64,000 bases of DNA from Alphaproteobacteria bacterium (GTDB taxonomy: Bacteria; Pseudomonadota; Alphaproteobacteria; Micavibrionales; Micavibrionaceae). Position numbers and translations under genes: made by a program. How positions within the stretch are numbered: position 1 is the stretch's first letter; every line of letters starts with the position of its first letter. A model generated the notes under the pieces. The model ran no database searches, was not told the DNA's origin, and was given only the letters and a program-made list of their open reading frames with translations. Shown here piece after piece: positions 26,842 to 35,371 of the stretch. The stretch spans positions 1,266,860 to 1,330,859 of the forward strand of contig JANQRF010000002.1 in NCBI GenBank assembly GCA_028289285.1, given 5' to 3'.

Positions 26842-27617
26842 TTAACCTTCTTTTCTTGCCAGGATCATGCCGTCATCGACAGCCTTTAAGAGATCGATAA
26901 GGGTTTCATTCAAATAGCCCTTTTTCTCGAGAACATTCATTGCCGGACCGATATCCAGGCCAATGACAACGCCCATACCGGAAAGACGCAAAAACCGTCC
27001 GCCGGACAAAAGAGTTTCATGGATTTGGAGCTCCTCGGTCGTACGCGGACGGTTTTCAATATACGGACAGTAATTTTCATCTAATCCTTTTTTTCCTTTG
27101 GCGCAGTCGAGGCCTTGTTCTCGGCATCCTTCGCAGTATTCGGGGCCACCGCCTTTTTTGAAGTGCCAGGCGCAGTGACCCCGGAGTCTTTTTTTGCTGC
27201 GAACACCTTGATTTGATGGGCCATAAGTTTTGAGAAAAAAGTCTCGCCAAGTGGAGGAATATCCATGATCGCCCTGACTTTATCGGGACTGACTTCAACC
27301 GGCTCTTCGGTTTTATCATCGATGATGCCCGACCAGGAAATAATATGCCCGACCGCAAGCTCACGAATAAGGACCTGCTGATATAGCCCCTTGCGGAAAT
27401 CTTCATCAGAAAAATCAACAAGAGACGGTTCGGCAAAACCCGCTTCCACGCATATTTCAAGACTATCCTCGATACCGTCAACGATCCGGTTGGCGGCGGC
27501 CTCCGCGATGGTCTTTGAAAGACTGGTCGGCGGGTTCACCTTGACCGTTATGCCGGGAACAAGAACGATCTCGAACGGCTCCTTGGGAGGAGCCAGCGTA
27601 GAAAGGGAAAGTTTCAT
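26842..27617 (-). CDS. Tail assembly chaperone fusion G-GT (programmed -1 frameshift)
   Basis: Reading the 178-aa upstream gene to codon 155 and slipping -1 at A_AAA_AAG (27153-27159) opens a frame of 103 further codons to TAA at 26842-26844. The extension starts GGGPEYCEGCRE, contains a Cys-rich region (C-x2-C, C and C about 10 residues apart) and ENRPRTTEELQIHETLLSGG, and ends KAVDDGMILARKEG. The -1 frame has no start codon before it and is conserved-looking protein, so it is made only by recoding, like lambda gpGT, which recruits the tape measure and tail tube. Predicted product: 258 aa. Confidence 0.8.
27081..27617 (-). CDS. Tail assembly chaperone (gpG-like)
   Basis: Protein of 178 residues, the unshifted product. 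The N-terminal domain (ETTVKVNPPTS-like strand region, then DSLEICVEAGFAEPSL and DFSDEDFRKGLYQQVLIRELAVGHI) fits tail chaperones that bind the tail tube and tape measure. The C-terminal tail is Lys/Ala-rich and disordered (KKAVAPNTAKDAENKASTAP), typical of a region that tolerates a frameshift site. The gene lies between the tail tube gene and the tape measure, as lambda G. Confidence 0.8.
   Translation of the reverse strand: MKLSLSTLAPPKEPFEIVLVPGITVKVNPPTSLSKTIAEAAANRIVDGIEDSLEICVEAGFAEPSLVDFSDEDFRKGLYQQVLIRELAVGHIISWSGIIDDKTEEPVEVSPDKVRAIMDIPPLGETFFSKLMAHQIKVFAAKKDSGVTAPGTSKKAVAPNTAKDAENKASTAPKEKKD
27153..27159 (-). promoter_or_regulatory. -1 frameshift slippery heptamer
   Basis: On the minus strand the sequence TCA AAA AAG GCG contains A_AAA_AAG in exactly the phase needed for tandem -1 slippage in bacteria. 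It is at codons 153-155 of the chaperone gene and joins it to the 103-codon downstream frame. Confidence 0.8.
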
Positions 27618-27629
27618 GAAAAATCACTG

Positions 27630-28589
27630 TTAGCTTGTGTAGAACGTACCGGCCAGATCGTTAATCAAAATGGCTTCAAACATTTCGCCGGCCGAAGTAT
27701 TTTTGAGCGCTTCAAAACTGAAACCGACATTGATGCCGCCAGGACCCTCGATCGGTGGAGAAGTTTGTCTGAGATAAACTTCATGAATATTGAAAGTCAC
27801 TTTTAAAGACGCGCTAATCGTATAAGCAAGCTCGAGATCAACGGCCGTCTTGCCTGTCGCAGCATCATAAAGATCATCGTCGTAAAAACGGACATTCAGA
27901 TTCCCGTTGCAGGATGCCTCATCCGGGTCAATCCCTTCAACCTGCCCGTCAGTCTGGTTAAGGGTTTCAATCCCTTGCAGGTTGTTTGAATAGGTGAAAT
28001 CAAACGTATTGATATTCGCAAGGAGCGTATCATCCGCCTTGATTGTTCCTTGCAAACCGCTGGCACGGGCAAGCGTGTTTGTTGTCGGCGTGCCACCCTG
28101 CGAAGAGGTATTCGGCGTCATATTTTGACCCATAATCCCGAAAACGGCTGTCATCGGTCCTGATCTCTGTGGATTGATCGTCAGGGAATTGATCATGCAG
28201 CCGAGAAAGTTCTCATACTTCGGAACATTCGGAAAACCTTTCTCAATCTCGAAAGAAGGAAGATCGGCGCCGCCGGATGTAAAAGTATGTGTATAGGTGC
28301 TCGATCCGGATGTCGATGGATCCCCGAGCAAGCCCGTTAGCCATAAACCGATATCACGCATTTCAAGCGGAACGGTGGCATCACCGGCGCAAACAACGGC
28401 GTCCTGGAATATCTCCGTCGGATCACGTCCGGCGCCAGCGCGCGAGCTTTTAACCAGATCGCGATCCGCGCTAAGGTTACAAGCATCAAAAACAACAGAG
28501 TTAAAATTCGAACTGCCTCCGCCGCCAAAACTGGACTCACGCTCGAGCAAAAGATGGGTGTTGTAACCGTATTCTCTTTGATCGGCCAT
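27630..28589 (-). CDS. Major tail tube protein
   Basis: Protein of 319 residues in the lambda V position. The sequence matches the phage tail tube family: an N-terminal ERESSFGGGGSSNFNSVVF strand, GDATVPLEMRDIGLWLTGLLG, then SFEIEKGFPNVPKYENFLGC and LTINPQRSGPMTAVFGIMGQ. These are the usual tube-protein beta barrel elements. It is followed by the frameshifted chaperone pair, as expected for the tube gene. Confidence 0.85.
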   Translation of the reverse strand: MADQREYGYNTHLLLERESSFGGGGSSNFNSVVFDACNLSADRDLVKSSRAGAGRDPTEIFQDAVVCAGDATVPLEMRDIGLWLTGLLGDPSTSGSSTYTHTFTSGGADLPSFEIEKGFPNVPKYENFLGCMINSLTINPQRSGPMTAVFGIMGQNMTPNTSSQGGTPTTNTLARASGLQGTIKADDTLLANINTFDFTYSNNLQGIETLNQTDGQVEGIDPDEASCNGNLNVRFYDDDLYDAATGKTAVDLELAYTISASLKVTFNIHEVYLRQTSPPIEGPGGINVGFSFEALKNTSAGEMFEAILINDLAGTFYTS

Positions 28590-28617
28590 TTACAATCTCC
28601 TTAAAAAATTGTGATGT

Positions 28618-29055
28618 TTAAGCGAGAGGGCTGCTCGCCTCATAATCCATAGTTAGATAAATGGTGCCCCATTTAATATCGTCGCCGCCCTCGATCGGTT
28701 CGGTTGAAACCTCGGGATGCGAATAAGTCATACCTTTAATCACGCTGCCAAGGGTCAGATCGCCCTCAAGAGACGTTCCGATTGCCGCGGCGATCGTATC
28801 AAAAGCGCTGTCACGCGATGCCTGATTGCCATCCTCAACATAAATTTCGATCTCGGCAACATGCTGGTAAAAAACAGTCCGATCGCCACCGAGCGTAGGC
28901 TCTGGTTCACCGGGGTCTCCATCACGCACGATAACAAGTCCAGAGTTCGGTATTTCCTGTGGTTCTGCGGCATTTTTCAGGACTTCTACAGAACTCAAAT
29001 CTGTTGACAGAACTGTATACAATGCCGCGATCACGGCTTCTTTTTTGGTTGTCAT
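28618..29055 (-). CDS. Tail terminator-like protein (lambda U position)
   Basis: Protein of 145 residues with an N-terminal helix (KKEAVIAALYTVLSTDL) and a beta core (SGLVIVRDGDPGEPEPTLGG; HVAEIEIYVEDGNQASRDSA). This is the layout of tail terminator and head-tail completion proteins. It overlaps the upstream gene by 4 bp. Function is inferred from fold pattern and its exact place in the lambda gene order. Confidence 0.65.
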   Translation of the reverse strand: MTTKKEAVIAALYTVLSTDLSSVEVLKNAAEPQEIPNSGLVIVRDGDPGEPEPTLGGDRTVFYQHVAEIEIYVEDGNQASRDSAFDTIAAAIGTSLEGDLTLGSVIKGMTYSHPEVSTEPIEGGDDIKWGTIYLTMDYEASSPLA

Positions 29056-29717
29056 CGACTACTCAGATTCCTGTCTATCCCGCGGACAAAAGCAGCTTGA
29101 GCCGGCGGGATGGCGGACTCGACACTGAATCTTTTTCGCAGAGAAACCGAAGGCACCAGGACAAACATTGCAATATTGACCTGCCCGGCGAGATTTGTAC
29201 GCTCTCCAAGCCTCTTTGTTGCCTTCCGGACGGTCAACGCTCTAACCCGGCCGCCACGGGTCAAGCGCGCACCGCGGGCGATCAGGATTGGATTACGCCC
29301 TCGCCGTTCTATAAAAAACAGCTTAAGCCCGGTTTTTTTCTCAAAATTCTCTGGAGTAACCGCAACATTTTTTCCCTTACCGAATGTGGAAATAGCTTCA
29401 CGCGTTGGAATTGCCAAGAACTTTCTGCGACGACCGCGAATTGTAACGCCGCGGTCGAAAGAATAAATAATATGGGGCGCTTTACTGAAAGCCACAGCGG
29501 CCGCATCGGCGCTGACCCCGCTTTGAGGATAGACATTTACACGCCATGTCTTTGAAAGCCTTTGCCCCAGCCCGGCGCGGGTAACTTGTTCGCGCAGGCG
29601 GGTTTTTAAAATCTTTCCGCCATCACGGGCACCGCGGGTTGTTGATGTTTTAAGCTTCTTTTTAAAAGCTTTGATATCCTTGGAAATACTTCCGACAACT
29701 TTCACTCCCAGATGCAT
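29052..29717 (-). CDS. Minor tail/head-tail protein (DUF6441-like, lambda Z position)
   Basis: Protein of 221 residues, very basic. The pattern GGKILKTRLREQVTRAGLGQR, LSKTWRVNVYPQSG, PHIIYSFDRGVTIRG and FLAIPTREA resembles the uncharacterised DUF6441 phage family found next to head-tail connector genes. In lambda the gene at this place (Z) acts on the DNA end in the tail. Overlaps the next gene by 4 bp. Confidence 0.6.
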   Translation of the reverse strand: MHLGVKVVGSISKDIKAFKKKLKTSTTRGARDGGKILKTRLREQVTRAGLGQRLSKTWRVNVYPQSGVSADAAAVAFSKAPHIIYSFDRGVTIRGRRRKFLAIPTREAISTFGKGKNVAVTPENFEKKTGLKLFFIERRGRNPILIARGARLTRGGRVRALTVRKATKRLGERTNLAGQVNIAMFVLVPSVSLRKRFSVESAIPPAQAAFVRGIDRNLSSR

Positions 29718-29731
29718 ACCAAACTCCTAAA

Positions 29732-30046
29732 TCAGGACGTATAACAATCGAGAAGCCAGAGCAACTTTTCTTCATCGAGCGTCCGGAAGCTTTTAACTGT
29801 AAAGTCAACGCCGTCAACTGTAACGATACCGCCTTTGGCAGGCACCGCCAACTCTGATTTTCGAACCTCGAAAAGACCGCGATTTTCAGACTGGATGCGC
29901 GTATCTCCGAAATTTGAAATTTCATCTTCCTGGGACCGGATGACAGTGATGCTGGAAGCTTCACCGCCGTCCGGTGTATAGGTCGCACTTATACCAAAAA
30001 TGGCAAAGCTGCCGTCCAGGACAGAATCGTCAAAATCGACAGCCAT
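29732..30046 (-). CDS. Head-tail joining protein (gpFII-like)
   Basis: Protein of 104 residues resembling gpFII-type connectors: a short N-terminal segment, then a beta barrel with ATYTPDGGEASSITVIRSQE, and KSELAVPAKGGIVTVDGVDF followed by TVKSFRTLDEEKLLWLLDCY. It attaches the finished tail to the head. Position after the FI-like gene fits lambda exactly. The stop/start region shares one base with the FI-like gene. Confidence 0.7.
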   Translation of the reverse strand: MAVDFDDSVLDGSFAIFGISATYTPDGGEASSITVIRSQEDEISNFGDTRIQSENRGLFEVRKSELAVPAKGGIVTVDGVDFTVKSFRTLDEEKLLWLLDCYTS

Positions 30047-30573
30047 TACTTGCTTTTAAGAGGCCCCGGCGCGTCAGGATCGGCGAGCGCACCCTCTTCT
30101 TTATTACCAGCTTCTTCACTGGTCTTTTCGATAGCCTTTTTAACGTCATTGACGGTAATGTTGCCATCCTTACCGGTGCCGGTGATATCATCGGCAGTCA
30201 GTTTGTTATCAGCCGCAAGTTTTTCAGCGGAAGGGGAAGCAAAGACGGCCGCTTTCTCTTTTTTATCGGCGTCTTTATCCTTCTGACCGGCTGGTTTAAC
30301 AGCAGTCGGACCCTTTTTTGCAAAAGCGTCTTTGGCGGCATCATTAGCAGGTTCAAGAGCTGCTTTTTGAATATTATCAACATCGCCGATAACGCCAATC
30401 TCTTCACCATTCTTGAACTCAACAAGGTGGCGCGGGCGATAGCGATCGCCTTTGATAAAGTCGAGCGCATGATGACGGGCTGAAGCCTGTTTTTTTGTAA
30501 GGACAAGCACAACACTTGGACCAAAAACAGCCTTAAAACCACTCACGCGGAAATTTAAAACTTTCTCACTCAT
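30046..30573 (-). CDS. FI-position protein with E3-binding-like domain
   Basis: Protein of 175 residues. Residues 1-75 are a compact unknown domain (VLNFRVSGFKAVFGPSVVLV; IKGDRYRPRHLVEFKNGEEI). A Lys/Ala/Asp linker follows. Residues about 110-150 read FASPSAEKLAADNKLTADDI then TGTGKDGNITVNDVKKAIE, which matches the peripheral subunit-binding (E3-binding) domain of 2-oxoacid dehydrogenase E2 chains. It occupies the place of lambda FI, a packaging accessory protein. Binding partner unknown. Confidence 0.6.
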   Translation of the reverse strand: MSEKVLNFRVSGFKAVFGPSVVLVLTKKQASARHHALDFIKGDRYRPRHLVEFKNGEEIGVIGDVDNIQKAALEPANDAAKDAFAKKGPTAVKPAGQKDKDADKKEKAAVFASPSAEKLAADNKLTADDITGTGKDGNITVNDVKKAIEKTSEEAGNKEEGALADPDAPGPLKSK

Positions 30574-30650
30574 ATCTTTTCTCCATTTTGGCCGTAAAAG
30601 GTCCGGGGCAAATTCCCCGGACCTCTAACCAATTTTCTGAGGGTTTAGAA

Positions 30651-31595
30651 TTAAGCCATCGTGACAAGTGTGGAATGCTGCCAAAGTCCGAAGCCAACAT
30701 TTCCAGCCATTTCGATTGAAACCTGTTTGCGGCCGGTATCGAAATAGTAATCGGAACCTTCGCCTTTAATGGCAACCATTGGCTCCTCGCGGATTTGGCG
30801 GATAAACGGCTTGACTGATCCGTCAGTGCGGAAAACAGCAAACTTATCCGTCCATGTCAGGCGTGCATTTGGAACAACGTCAAACTGGTAGCCTTTCAAA
30901 TTGATAATCGAGTTAGTCTCCCCTCTATCAATCATCTGGCTGGTCACAGCCGCAACCGCAGTATGCCACAATGCTGTCGGAACCATGATCAGAAAACGCT
31001 TGGCGTTTTCGTTCATAGGCTCTCCCTGGTCATCAACAAATCCCAGAATTTGTTGAACGCCAAGCATAATGGATTGCTGCAATTCACCGACGGATGGTGC
31101 TGTCGTTGATCCGTGATTTGTCACAGGAAGTGCACTGATATCAACGCTGATATCGTTGCTTTGAGTTCCAGAATCCCCTTCGCTGTGATCAGTATCAAAG
31201 AAATACTGACCGTCATAACAAGCAGTGCTCGCACCGTTGAGGATAAGCGTGCTGGTCAGGCTTGCCCATTGTGCATCAACCCGCTGAATATGCTCGCTTA
31301 AACGCACCTGGAATTGGCCGGTTTTATCTTCGGTCAAATGGCGACGGTGATAGTCAATCGTAGATTCGTAATCATTATTCGTGATTTCGAACTGATTGTC
31401 ACGGAAGCCCTTGGCCTGCTTGCCGCCAATCCATTCACGCATGGAGGGTGGCATACCGAGCCAGGTATGTTTTTCTGAATCCTGGGAAGACTCAAAAGGG
31501 TGTGTCAGGTCCCCAACCCATCCGGTCGGCCCCTGCTCAAGGCGATTATAGTATTCACCTACAATCGCGCGGTCTGATAGTACCTTCGCACTCAT
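30651..31595 (-). CDS. Major capsid protein (Mu gpT family)
   Basis: Protein of 314 residues, matching the Mu-like major head subunit: WLGMPPSMREWIGGKQAKGF, FEITNNDYESTIDYHRRHL, CYDGQYFFDTDHSEG and SVKPFIRQIREEPMVAIKGE correspond to the conserved Mu gpT segments. It sits in the lambda E position, downstream of a DUF2190-like cement gene. The combination with lambda-type terminase and portal is mosaic. Confidence 0.9.
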   Translation of the reverse strand: MSAKVLSDRAIVGEYYNRLEQGPTGWVGDLTHPFESSQDSEKHTWLGMPPSMREWIGGKQAKGFRDNQFEITNNDYESTIDYHRRHLTEDKTGQFQVRLSEHIQRVDAQWASLTSTLILNGASTACYDGQYFFDTDHSEGDSGTQSNDISVDISALPVTNHGSTTAPSVGELQQSIMLGVQQILGFVDDQGEPMNENAKRFLIMVPTALWHTAVAAVTSQMIDRGETNSIINLKGYQFDVVPNARLTWTDKFAVFRTDGSVKPFIRQIREEPMVAIKGEGSDYYFDTGRKQVSIEMAGNVGFGLWQHSTLVTMA

Positions 31596-31643
31596 AAATT
31601 TTCTCCTTAAATTGGAAGGTTAGAATATGGCAGTTAAGCCGAC

Positions 31644-32201
31644 TTAGTTACCAAAGGCGCGGATAATAGAATTGACCTTGGCCGCCAGGGAAGCGATCGC
31701 ATTTCTTACCTCGGCTTGATCGTATGTTGCCCCAATAGCAGCAATAGTATCGGCAGAAGTACCGCCACTACTATCTGTCAGCTCAACCTCTTGAGCCAAG
31801 CCATGAGCGGCATCAAAACGGACAACTCCGACGCCGGAAGACACAAAACGCTTCACGTAACCGATCCGCGTATTCGACCCTTCGGTCAGAACGAACGTGT
31901 TATCATCACTGGCATAAACATCTTTACCGACATCTGTAATCGCCAAACTTGCAACAGCAAGCTGAACTGCTCCGCGCTCTTTGACACGGATGTTTTTGGC
32001 ACCTGCGGCACCGGCCGAGTTATCAACCTTTTCAATACTGAAACCACGAAAAGGATCGCCGGCCGTCAATGGGCGGCCATAGCCGGAGCCATTATCGCCA
32101 ACTGCGGCACCTTCATAAATAATGTCCGAAGCAACCGCCGGAACATCATTTTCGTCGCCTAGCTCGTAAGAGCGCGGCGTATTTTTAGATAGCGTTGTCA
32201 T
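31644..32201 (-). CDS. Capsid decoration/cement protein (DUF2190-like)
   Basis: Protein of 185 residues with the pattern IIYEGAAVGDNGSGYGRPLT / AGDPFRGFSIEKVDNS / NIRVKERGAVQLAVASLAIT of DUF2190 and gpD-type cement proteins. It decorates and stabilises the expanded shell. Encoded between the protease/scaffold gene and the capsid gene, as lambda D. The C-terminal about 35 residues (TYDQAEVRNAIASLAAKVNS) form a helix not found in short gpD. Confidence 0.75.
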   Translation of the reverse strand: MTTLSKNTPRSYELGDENDVPAVASDIIYEGAAVGDNGSGYGRPLTAGDPFRGFSIEKVDNSAGAAGAKNIRVKERGAVQLAVASLAITDVGKDVYASDDNTFVLTEGSNTRIGYVKRFVSSGVGVVRFDAAHGLAQEVELTDSSGGTSADTIAAIGATYDQAEVRNAIASLAAKVNSIIRAFGN

Positions 32202-32243
32202 GTATATTTCTCCTTGTTAACGCTGAGTGATACGAAACCGCAA

Positions 32244-32819
32244 TTAAGCGCTTTGCCTTATGCGGTGACGCCCCTCTTCTTCGGATTTGAGATAGCCTTT
32301 ATAGGCTTCGAAATTGCGGAATTCTGAGCGAATTTTCGCATCTTTATTCCAGTTAGCCTTGGCGCGCTTTTCAAGATCGCCTTTGGCCTCATCACCTGGA
32401 CCGAGCTTCGGTTCGCCTTCGGAAGAATCTTCCTCTTCGGCAAGATCATCAGCGCCGGCGCCAAGATCGGCAGTGGCTTCGGACTCTTTTTCAAGAGCCT
32501 CCATTTTGTCGCCGCCGTGCTTTTTCTGGGCAGCTACAATTTTCAGAGCCACATCTGCACCTGTGGATTCGCCGTCCTCTTTTGCCGCGGAAACGATATT
32601 ATCGTAACCTGGCAAAGCGGCTGCTTCGATACTTTGGATACGCTCGCGCTCTGCTTTTGCTCCGGCTTTGAGACCTTCTTTATGCCCGACTTCATGACCG
32701 GCGGTCTCAAGAGCTTTTGCAATCTCCGGATGATTGGCTTTAACAGAATCTACTGTTAGCGCGTTATCATCCTGTCCGGATTTCGTGGCCGCCGGTTCGG
32801 CACTGTTTGATGCACTCAT
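32244..32819 (-). CDS. Nested scaffold protein (Nu3-like)
   Basis: In-frame ATG at 32819 inside the S49 protease gene is preceded by AGGAGG (plus-strand 32827-32832) with 7 nt spacing, an ideal ribosome site in the middle of an open frame. The 191-aa product is the acidic helical C-terminal part of the protease. This is the lambda C/Nu3 arrangement, in which the scaffold is translated from within the protease gene. The strength of the site is direct evidence; the function is inferred. Confidence 0.75.
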   Translation of the reverse strand: MSASNSAEPAATKSGQDDNALTVDSVKANHPEIAKALETAGHEVGHKEGLKAGAKAERERIQSIEAAALPGYDNIVSAAKEDGESTGADVALKIVAAQKKHGGDKMEALEKESEATADLGAGADDLAEEEDSSEGEPKLGPGDEAKGDLEKRAKANWNKDAKIRSEFRNFEAYKGYLKSEEEGRHRIRQSA

Positions 32820-33707
32820 GGAATTTCCTCCTCTTTGAGTGGTTGTTGAACGATTGGCAAGTTCTGAAAGAACGTTCTCAAAACTGCCGGATCGGTCGGC
32901 CATACCGGCCTTTATGGCATCTGCGGCGATAAGAACGCCGCCGCGGCCAAACTCTGATTTAACTTTTTCAACGCTGACATTGCGATATTTGGCAACATCT
33001 GACAGAAAGACATTTTCAATCGAATCCAGCTCACGCTTGATTTCGCTCATGCCTTCTTCGGTGCTTGGGTCGGGGCGCTTGTTCTCCGCATTGCTTGAAA
33101 CAATCTCAAACCATTTTTCGCCCTGCATATTGCATTCTTGTTGGACGCTGCGCGCCGTAACAACGCCGATACTCCCGATTAGTGCGCTCTCATGGGCCAC
33201 GATTTCACTGGAGGCCGAGGCAATCCAGTAAGCTGCGGAGGCACACATACCCGAAACATAAGCAATAACCGGCTTTGTTTTGGCAGCTTCGGCCAAAAGC
33301 TCTGCCATTTCCGGCGGCCCGGAAACGACACCGCCGGGACTGTCAATATCCAGCATAACCGCCGAGATACTTTCATCATTGATGACGGTATGAAGATCGT
33401 TGGAAAACATTTGCAGAGAAGTTGCGCCGCTGAAATTTGTCATCAGATTTGCGCGCGGGAAAAGCGGTCCGGTAAGAGGCAAAATTGCAACATTTTGCCG
33501 AACGGTAACACGGTATGTGTTTTCAAGGCGCCGGCCTGGCTGTTTCGAAACAGCCTCAAATTCACCTTGCCCGCCTTTAAGATGCGTTTTCCAGGCCTCG
33601 AGATCGTTTTCTCGCGCGGCAATCTGGCAAATATTCTGCAAAGCGTCCGGAATAATGGCCCAATGACGCGAAAACACCGCGCCGAGCGCGAGATTTTTTT
33701 CAGACAT
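32244..33707 (-). CDS. S49 prohead protease (lambda C-like) with C-terminal scaffold
   Basis: Protein of 487 residues. Residues about 60-270 form an SppA/ClpP-like S49 peptidase: MLDIDSPGGVVSG, the nucleophile region YVSGMCASAAYWIASA with Ser near residue 155, SALIGSIGVVTA, and a lysine-containing segment after it. Residues 297-487 are acidic and helical (VGHKEGLKAGAKAERERIQS; DLGAGADDLAEEEDSSEGEP) as in scaffold domains. A separate start at codon 297 produces the scaffold alone. It matures the prohead. Confidence 0.88.
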   Translation of the reverse strand: MSEKNLALGAVFSRHWAIIPDALQNICQIAARENDLEAWKTHLKGGQGEFEAVSKQPGRRLENTYRVTVRQNVAILPLTGPLFPRANLMTNFSGATSLQMFSNDLHTVINDESISAVMLDIDSPGGVVSGPPEMAELLAEAAKTKPVIAYVSGMCASAAYWIASASSEIVAHESALIGSIGVVTARSVQQECNMQGEKWFEIVSSNAENKRPDPSTEEGMSEIKRELDSIENVFLSDVAKYRNVSVEKVKSEFGRGGVLIAADAIKAGMADRSGSFENVLSELANRSTTTQRGGNSMSASNSAEPAATKSGQDDNALTVDSVKANHPEIAKALETAGHEVGHKEGLKAGAKAERERIQSIEAAALPGYDNIVSAAKEDGESTGADVALKIVAAQKKHGGDKMEALEKESEATADLGAGADDLAEEEDSSEGEPKLGPGDEAKGDLEKRAKANWNKDAKIRSEFRNFEAYKGYLKSEEEGRHRIRQSA

Positions 33708-33727
33708 ATTCGTGTTCTCCTGTGAGA

Positions 33728-35371
33728 TTAGTCGTTGTTTTTGTCCGGATCGTCGCCTTGGTCATCCTCCTCCGGTTCCGAAGAGGGCTTTGGCGCGGGG
33801 CCGGTAGCTTGTTTTGAAGGAAGTGAAACCTTGTTCTGGGCGCGCAGCTCGGTCTCACGACCGCGGCGGGCAACATTTTTCTCGAATTCACCGCCATAAA
33901 GCTCGGATGTAATCCCGCCGGCCGTTTTCCAGGAACGATCCTCCGCGATCTCATTGGCCTTGGCTTCTTTGACAGGATCGATGACCCCGCGTGGCGGTCC
34001 GATCCATTCAACACCAAGATAAGCGGCGCGGATAATCGGGCTTGAGAAAAATCCAGGTGCATCAATATATCCGCGGGCGACCGCCTCTGTAATAACCGCT
34101 TCCCAAACCGGATCAGCAAAATTTTCGGCAAGCCAGAACCGGCGCGCTTTGAAAAATTTCCACGCTTCAAGAATAGCGCCTTGTGAGGCGCTGAAAGACT
34201 GACCGAAATGTTTGATCAGGATTTCAAACGGAATTTCAAGAGCGGCACCGATCTGCCGCAGAATAGCCAAGACAAAAGGATCAAAAGCCGTGTTCGGCCG
34301 GAGCGGATTGGCAAATTCAACCTCGTCTTCCGGTCCCATTTCAAGAATGGTCCCGCTGCCAAGGCGAATTTCTTCATCACTATCCTGGCTGGAGCTTTCC
34401 TCCGCCAAGGCGCCCACACCCTGACCGCCGCCGGTCTTGTGAAAAACCGTGTACATACCGGAAATGACGGCCGCCGTGATTTCCGCTTCGGTATAGCGGT
34501 CAAGACTTTTAAAAATCTCGATAACCGGCGCAAGATAAGGTATGCCGCGGGTTTGTTCGGGTCGCAAGCGGCGGAAAAGATGCAAAACCTGCCATTCGCC
34601 GTTAGTAAATGTCGGAGAAACAGGGGTTGAAGCTGTCATATCCTTATGAGCAAGCTTGTCACCCGGATGACGCTTAAAAATATGATACTTTATAGGCGCG
34701 CCATCTTCATCATGTTCAACACCTGCAGAAATTTTTGCAGTGTCGGCACCATTTTTAGGATTGGCAACACGATCGGCTTCAATAAATTTTAAAGATGTCC
34801 CGTAACGCTTCGGACCGGGGCTTTTCATACGGCGAACAACAAAAAGATCGCCGGATTCAAGAACCGAACGAAAAGCGAGGTCTAAAAGACCGTTAAAATT
34901 CTGCTTTTTCGAAGCATCGCAGATTTCAGCCTTCGACCAGTATCTAAATTCGCGCTCGGCATCGCGCTCGAATTTCTCGATTTGATCATCATCCAGGCCG
35001 ACAACCTCTTTGAGAACGTCAACATCAACCTGCGCCTGCGGCTTTAAGCCGGTGCCGATAACATTTGTCACGACCGTATTGATCGCGCCGGTTGCCAGGG
35101 GAGCGTTGCGAAGTAAATCCCGGGAATCCGAACGCAAAGAAACCAGTGAAGGATTGAGCTCGGCATCTGCGGAGCCCGAAGAAAGCCCCCAGCTTCTAAA
35201 CATACGCCGCGAACGGTCTCGGCTGCGATATCCACCGCCTGTCAGGGCATTATAAGTTGCCCGGCCGCGCACGCGATCGGCGGCAATCTGCGGGCTAAAA
35301 TAACCAATAAACCGGTCGAGAAACGTCGCGTGGACAAGCGGTTCTTTTTCAACTTTACGCATTCCACTCAT
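33728..35371 (-). CDS. Portal protein (lambda gpB family)
   Basis: Protein of 547 residues matching the lambda-family portal: YRSRDRSRRMFRSWGLSSGS near the N-terminus, RSDSRDLLRNAPLATGAINT, VIGTGLKPQAQVD, and the HLFRRLRPEQTRGIPYLAPV segment. The C-terminal about 70 residues are charged and disordered. It forms the dodecameric DNA entry ring. Its start overlaps the stop of the gpW-like gene by 4 bp. Confidence 0.92.
   Translation of the reverse strand: MSGMRKVEKEPLVHATFLDRFIGYFSPQIAADRVRGRATYNALTGGGYRSRDRSRRMFRSWGLSSGSADAELNPSLVSLRSDSRDLLRNAPLATGAINTVVTNVIGTGLKPQAQVDVDVLKEVVGLDDDQIEKFERDAEREFRYWSKAEICDASKKQNFNGLLDLAFRSVLESGDLFVVRRMKSPGPKRYGTSLKFIEADRVANPKNGADTAKISAGVEHDEDGAPIKYHIFKRHPGDKLAHKDMTASTPVSPTFTNGEWQVLHLFRRLRPEQTRGIPYLAPVIEIFKSLDRYTEAEITAAVISGMYTVFHKTGGGQGVGALAEESSSQDSDEEIRLGSGTILEMGPEDEVEFANPLRPNTAFDPFVLAILRQIGAALEIPFEILIKHFGQSFSASQGAILEAWKFFKARRFWLAENFADPVWEAVITEAVARGYIDAPGFFSSPIIRAAYLGVEWIGPPRGVIDPVKEAKANEIAEDRSWKTAGGITSELYGGEFEKNVARRGRETELRAQNKVSLPSKQATGPAPKPSSEPEEDDQGDDPDKNND

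Noticed and set aside
33700..34170. 156-codon frame inside the portal gene
   Set aside because: Arg/Pro-rich shadow frame of the portal gene on the same strand, no ribosome site.
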